Part shown: piece after piece, positions 29,584-29,871 of the stretch | How the letters are laid out: each line of letters starts with the position of its first letter | Position numbering within the stretch: position 1 is the stretch's first letter | Source of the DNA: Candidatus Gastranaerophilales bacterium | Lineage (GTDB): Bacteria; Cyanobacteriota; Vampirovibrionia; Gastranaerophilales; JAQUYY01 | Direction of reading: 5' to 3' | Length of the DNA stretch: 29,871 nucleotides | Assembly: GCA_028691575.1 (NCBI GenBank) | Contig: JAQUYY010000001.1 | Span: 1 to 29,871, forward strand | Notes under the pieces: model-generated | Database searches by the model: none | Seen by the model: only the letters and a program-made list of their open reading frames with translations | What the model was told of the DNA's origin: nothing | Position numbers and translations under genes: made by a program

Positions 29584-29871
29584 TTTTTCTTACAAAACGT
29601 ATTATAAGTTAAATTTTAAATAATATCAATCAATTATTGAAATTCCAATTTATTACAAAAAAAATGGCCCTTGGAGGAGCCAATAGTTTTTAATTATAAG
29701 AAGAGAGAGCTTTATACTGTATTAAAGTATTTTTTTCTCAAATAATTGCTTTTTTTTATTAAATAGTTAAGTAATATTAAAAAAAACTTTAAAATAATCT
29801 TTGGTTATTGTATAAAGGTATATACCATGCAATTATTTTGTGTGATAATGAGTTAAATTGATAAAATCCGG
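29584..29871. other. AT-rich window end
   Basis: No gene seen. Holds the presumed promoter of the fifth pilin gene, an imperfect GGC...GCC hairpin near 29667-29682, and a 10-bp palindrome GGTATATACC (29817-29826). A promoter for a gene beyond the window may lie near the end. Confidence 0.4.

Noticed and set aside
1..29871. CRISPR array or cas genes
   Set aside because: No regularly spaced direct repeats and no Cas-like protein found; the repeats present are palindromic or dispersed.

Overview
The window is AT-rich, gene-dense bacterial chromosome, most likely from an uncultured gut relative of Cyanobacteria (Gastranaerophilales / Vampirovibrionia, 'Melainabacteria'). This placement is an inference. 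It rests on the many type IV pilin/pseudopilin-like proteins with a shared FTLAETLIVIAIIGIIAS N-terminus, a minCDE operon, a tmRNA tag starting with Asn-Asn as in cyanobacteria, and TATAAT/Shine-Dalgarno signals of ordinary bacterial type. No 16S rRNA is present to confirm it.

Layout. (1) 84-4823: a 2-isopropylmalate synthase-like gene, a Xer-type tyrosine recombinase, then a lipoprotein, a soluble protein made of a DUF4177-like domain plus a complete FlhA/SctV cytoplasmic domain without its membrane half, and a HIT protein. (2) 4899-8097, minus strand: two tandem pilin-like genes and an NFACT/RqcH-type ribosome rescue gene. (3) 8215-9839: two small genes, tRNA-Leu(CAA) and ssrA (tmRNA). (4) 9767-about 15430: an eroded integrative element abutting the 3' end of ssrA. 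It holds a large serine recombinase whose reading frame ends antisense inside ssrA, a SWIM zinc-finger gene directly upstream of it, three phage-type HTH regulators, a truncated phage portal gene, a second broken recombinase copy, an IS5-type transposase remnant and two cut-down hypothetical genes. (5) 15575-18274: CrcB, a formyltransferase, a Nudix hydrolase and a Cof-type HAD phosphatase. (6) 18332-21273, minus strand: a pilin-like gene and minCDE. (7) 21531-23718: dnaB and a fourth pilin-like gene, then a palindromic repeat cluster. (8) 23929-28413, minus strand: rimO, a YajQ-family gene, two tandem thymidylate-kinase-like genes and a tandem-domain universal stress protein. (9) 28615-29568: rpsU and a fifth pilin-like gene.

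Most genes are housekeeping. The points that stand out are the membrane-less FlhA_C protein, the recombinase whose C-terminus is encoded by the antisense of ssrA, the recombinase fragment whose differences look like selected divergence, the pilin family with gene-conversion-like identity tracts, MinE with a long charged tail, and the paired TMK-like kinases lacking the usual dTMP-kinase motif. Frames and motifs were read by eye; no database search or folding program was run.
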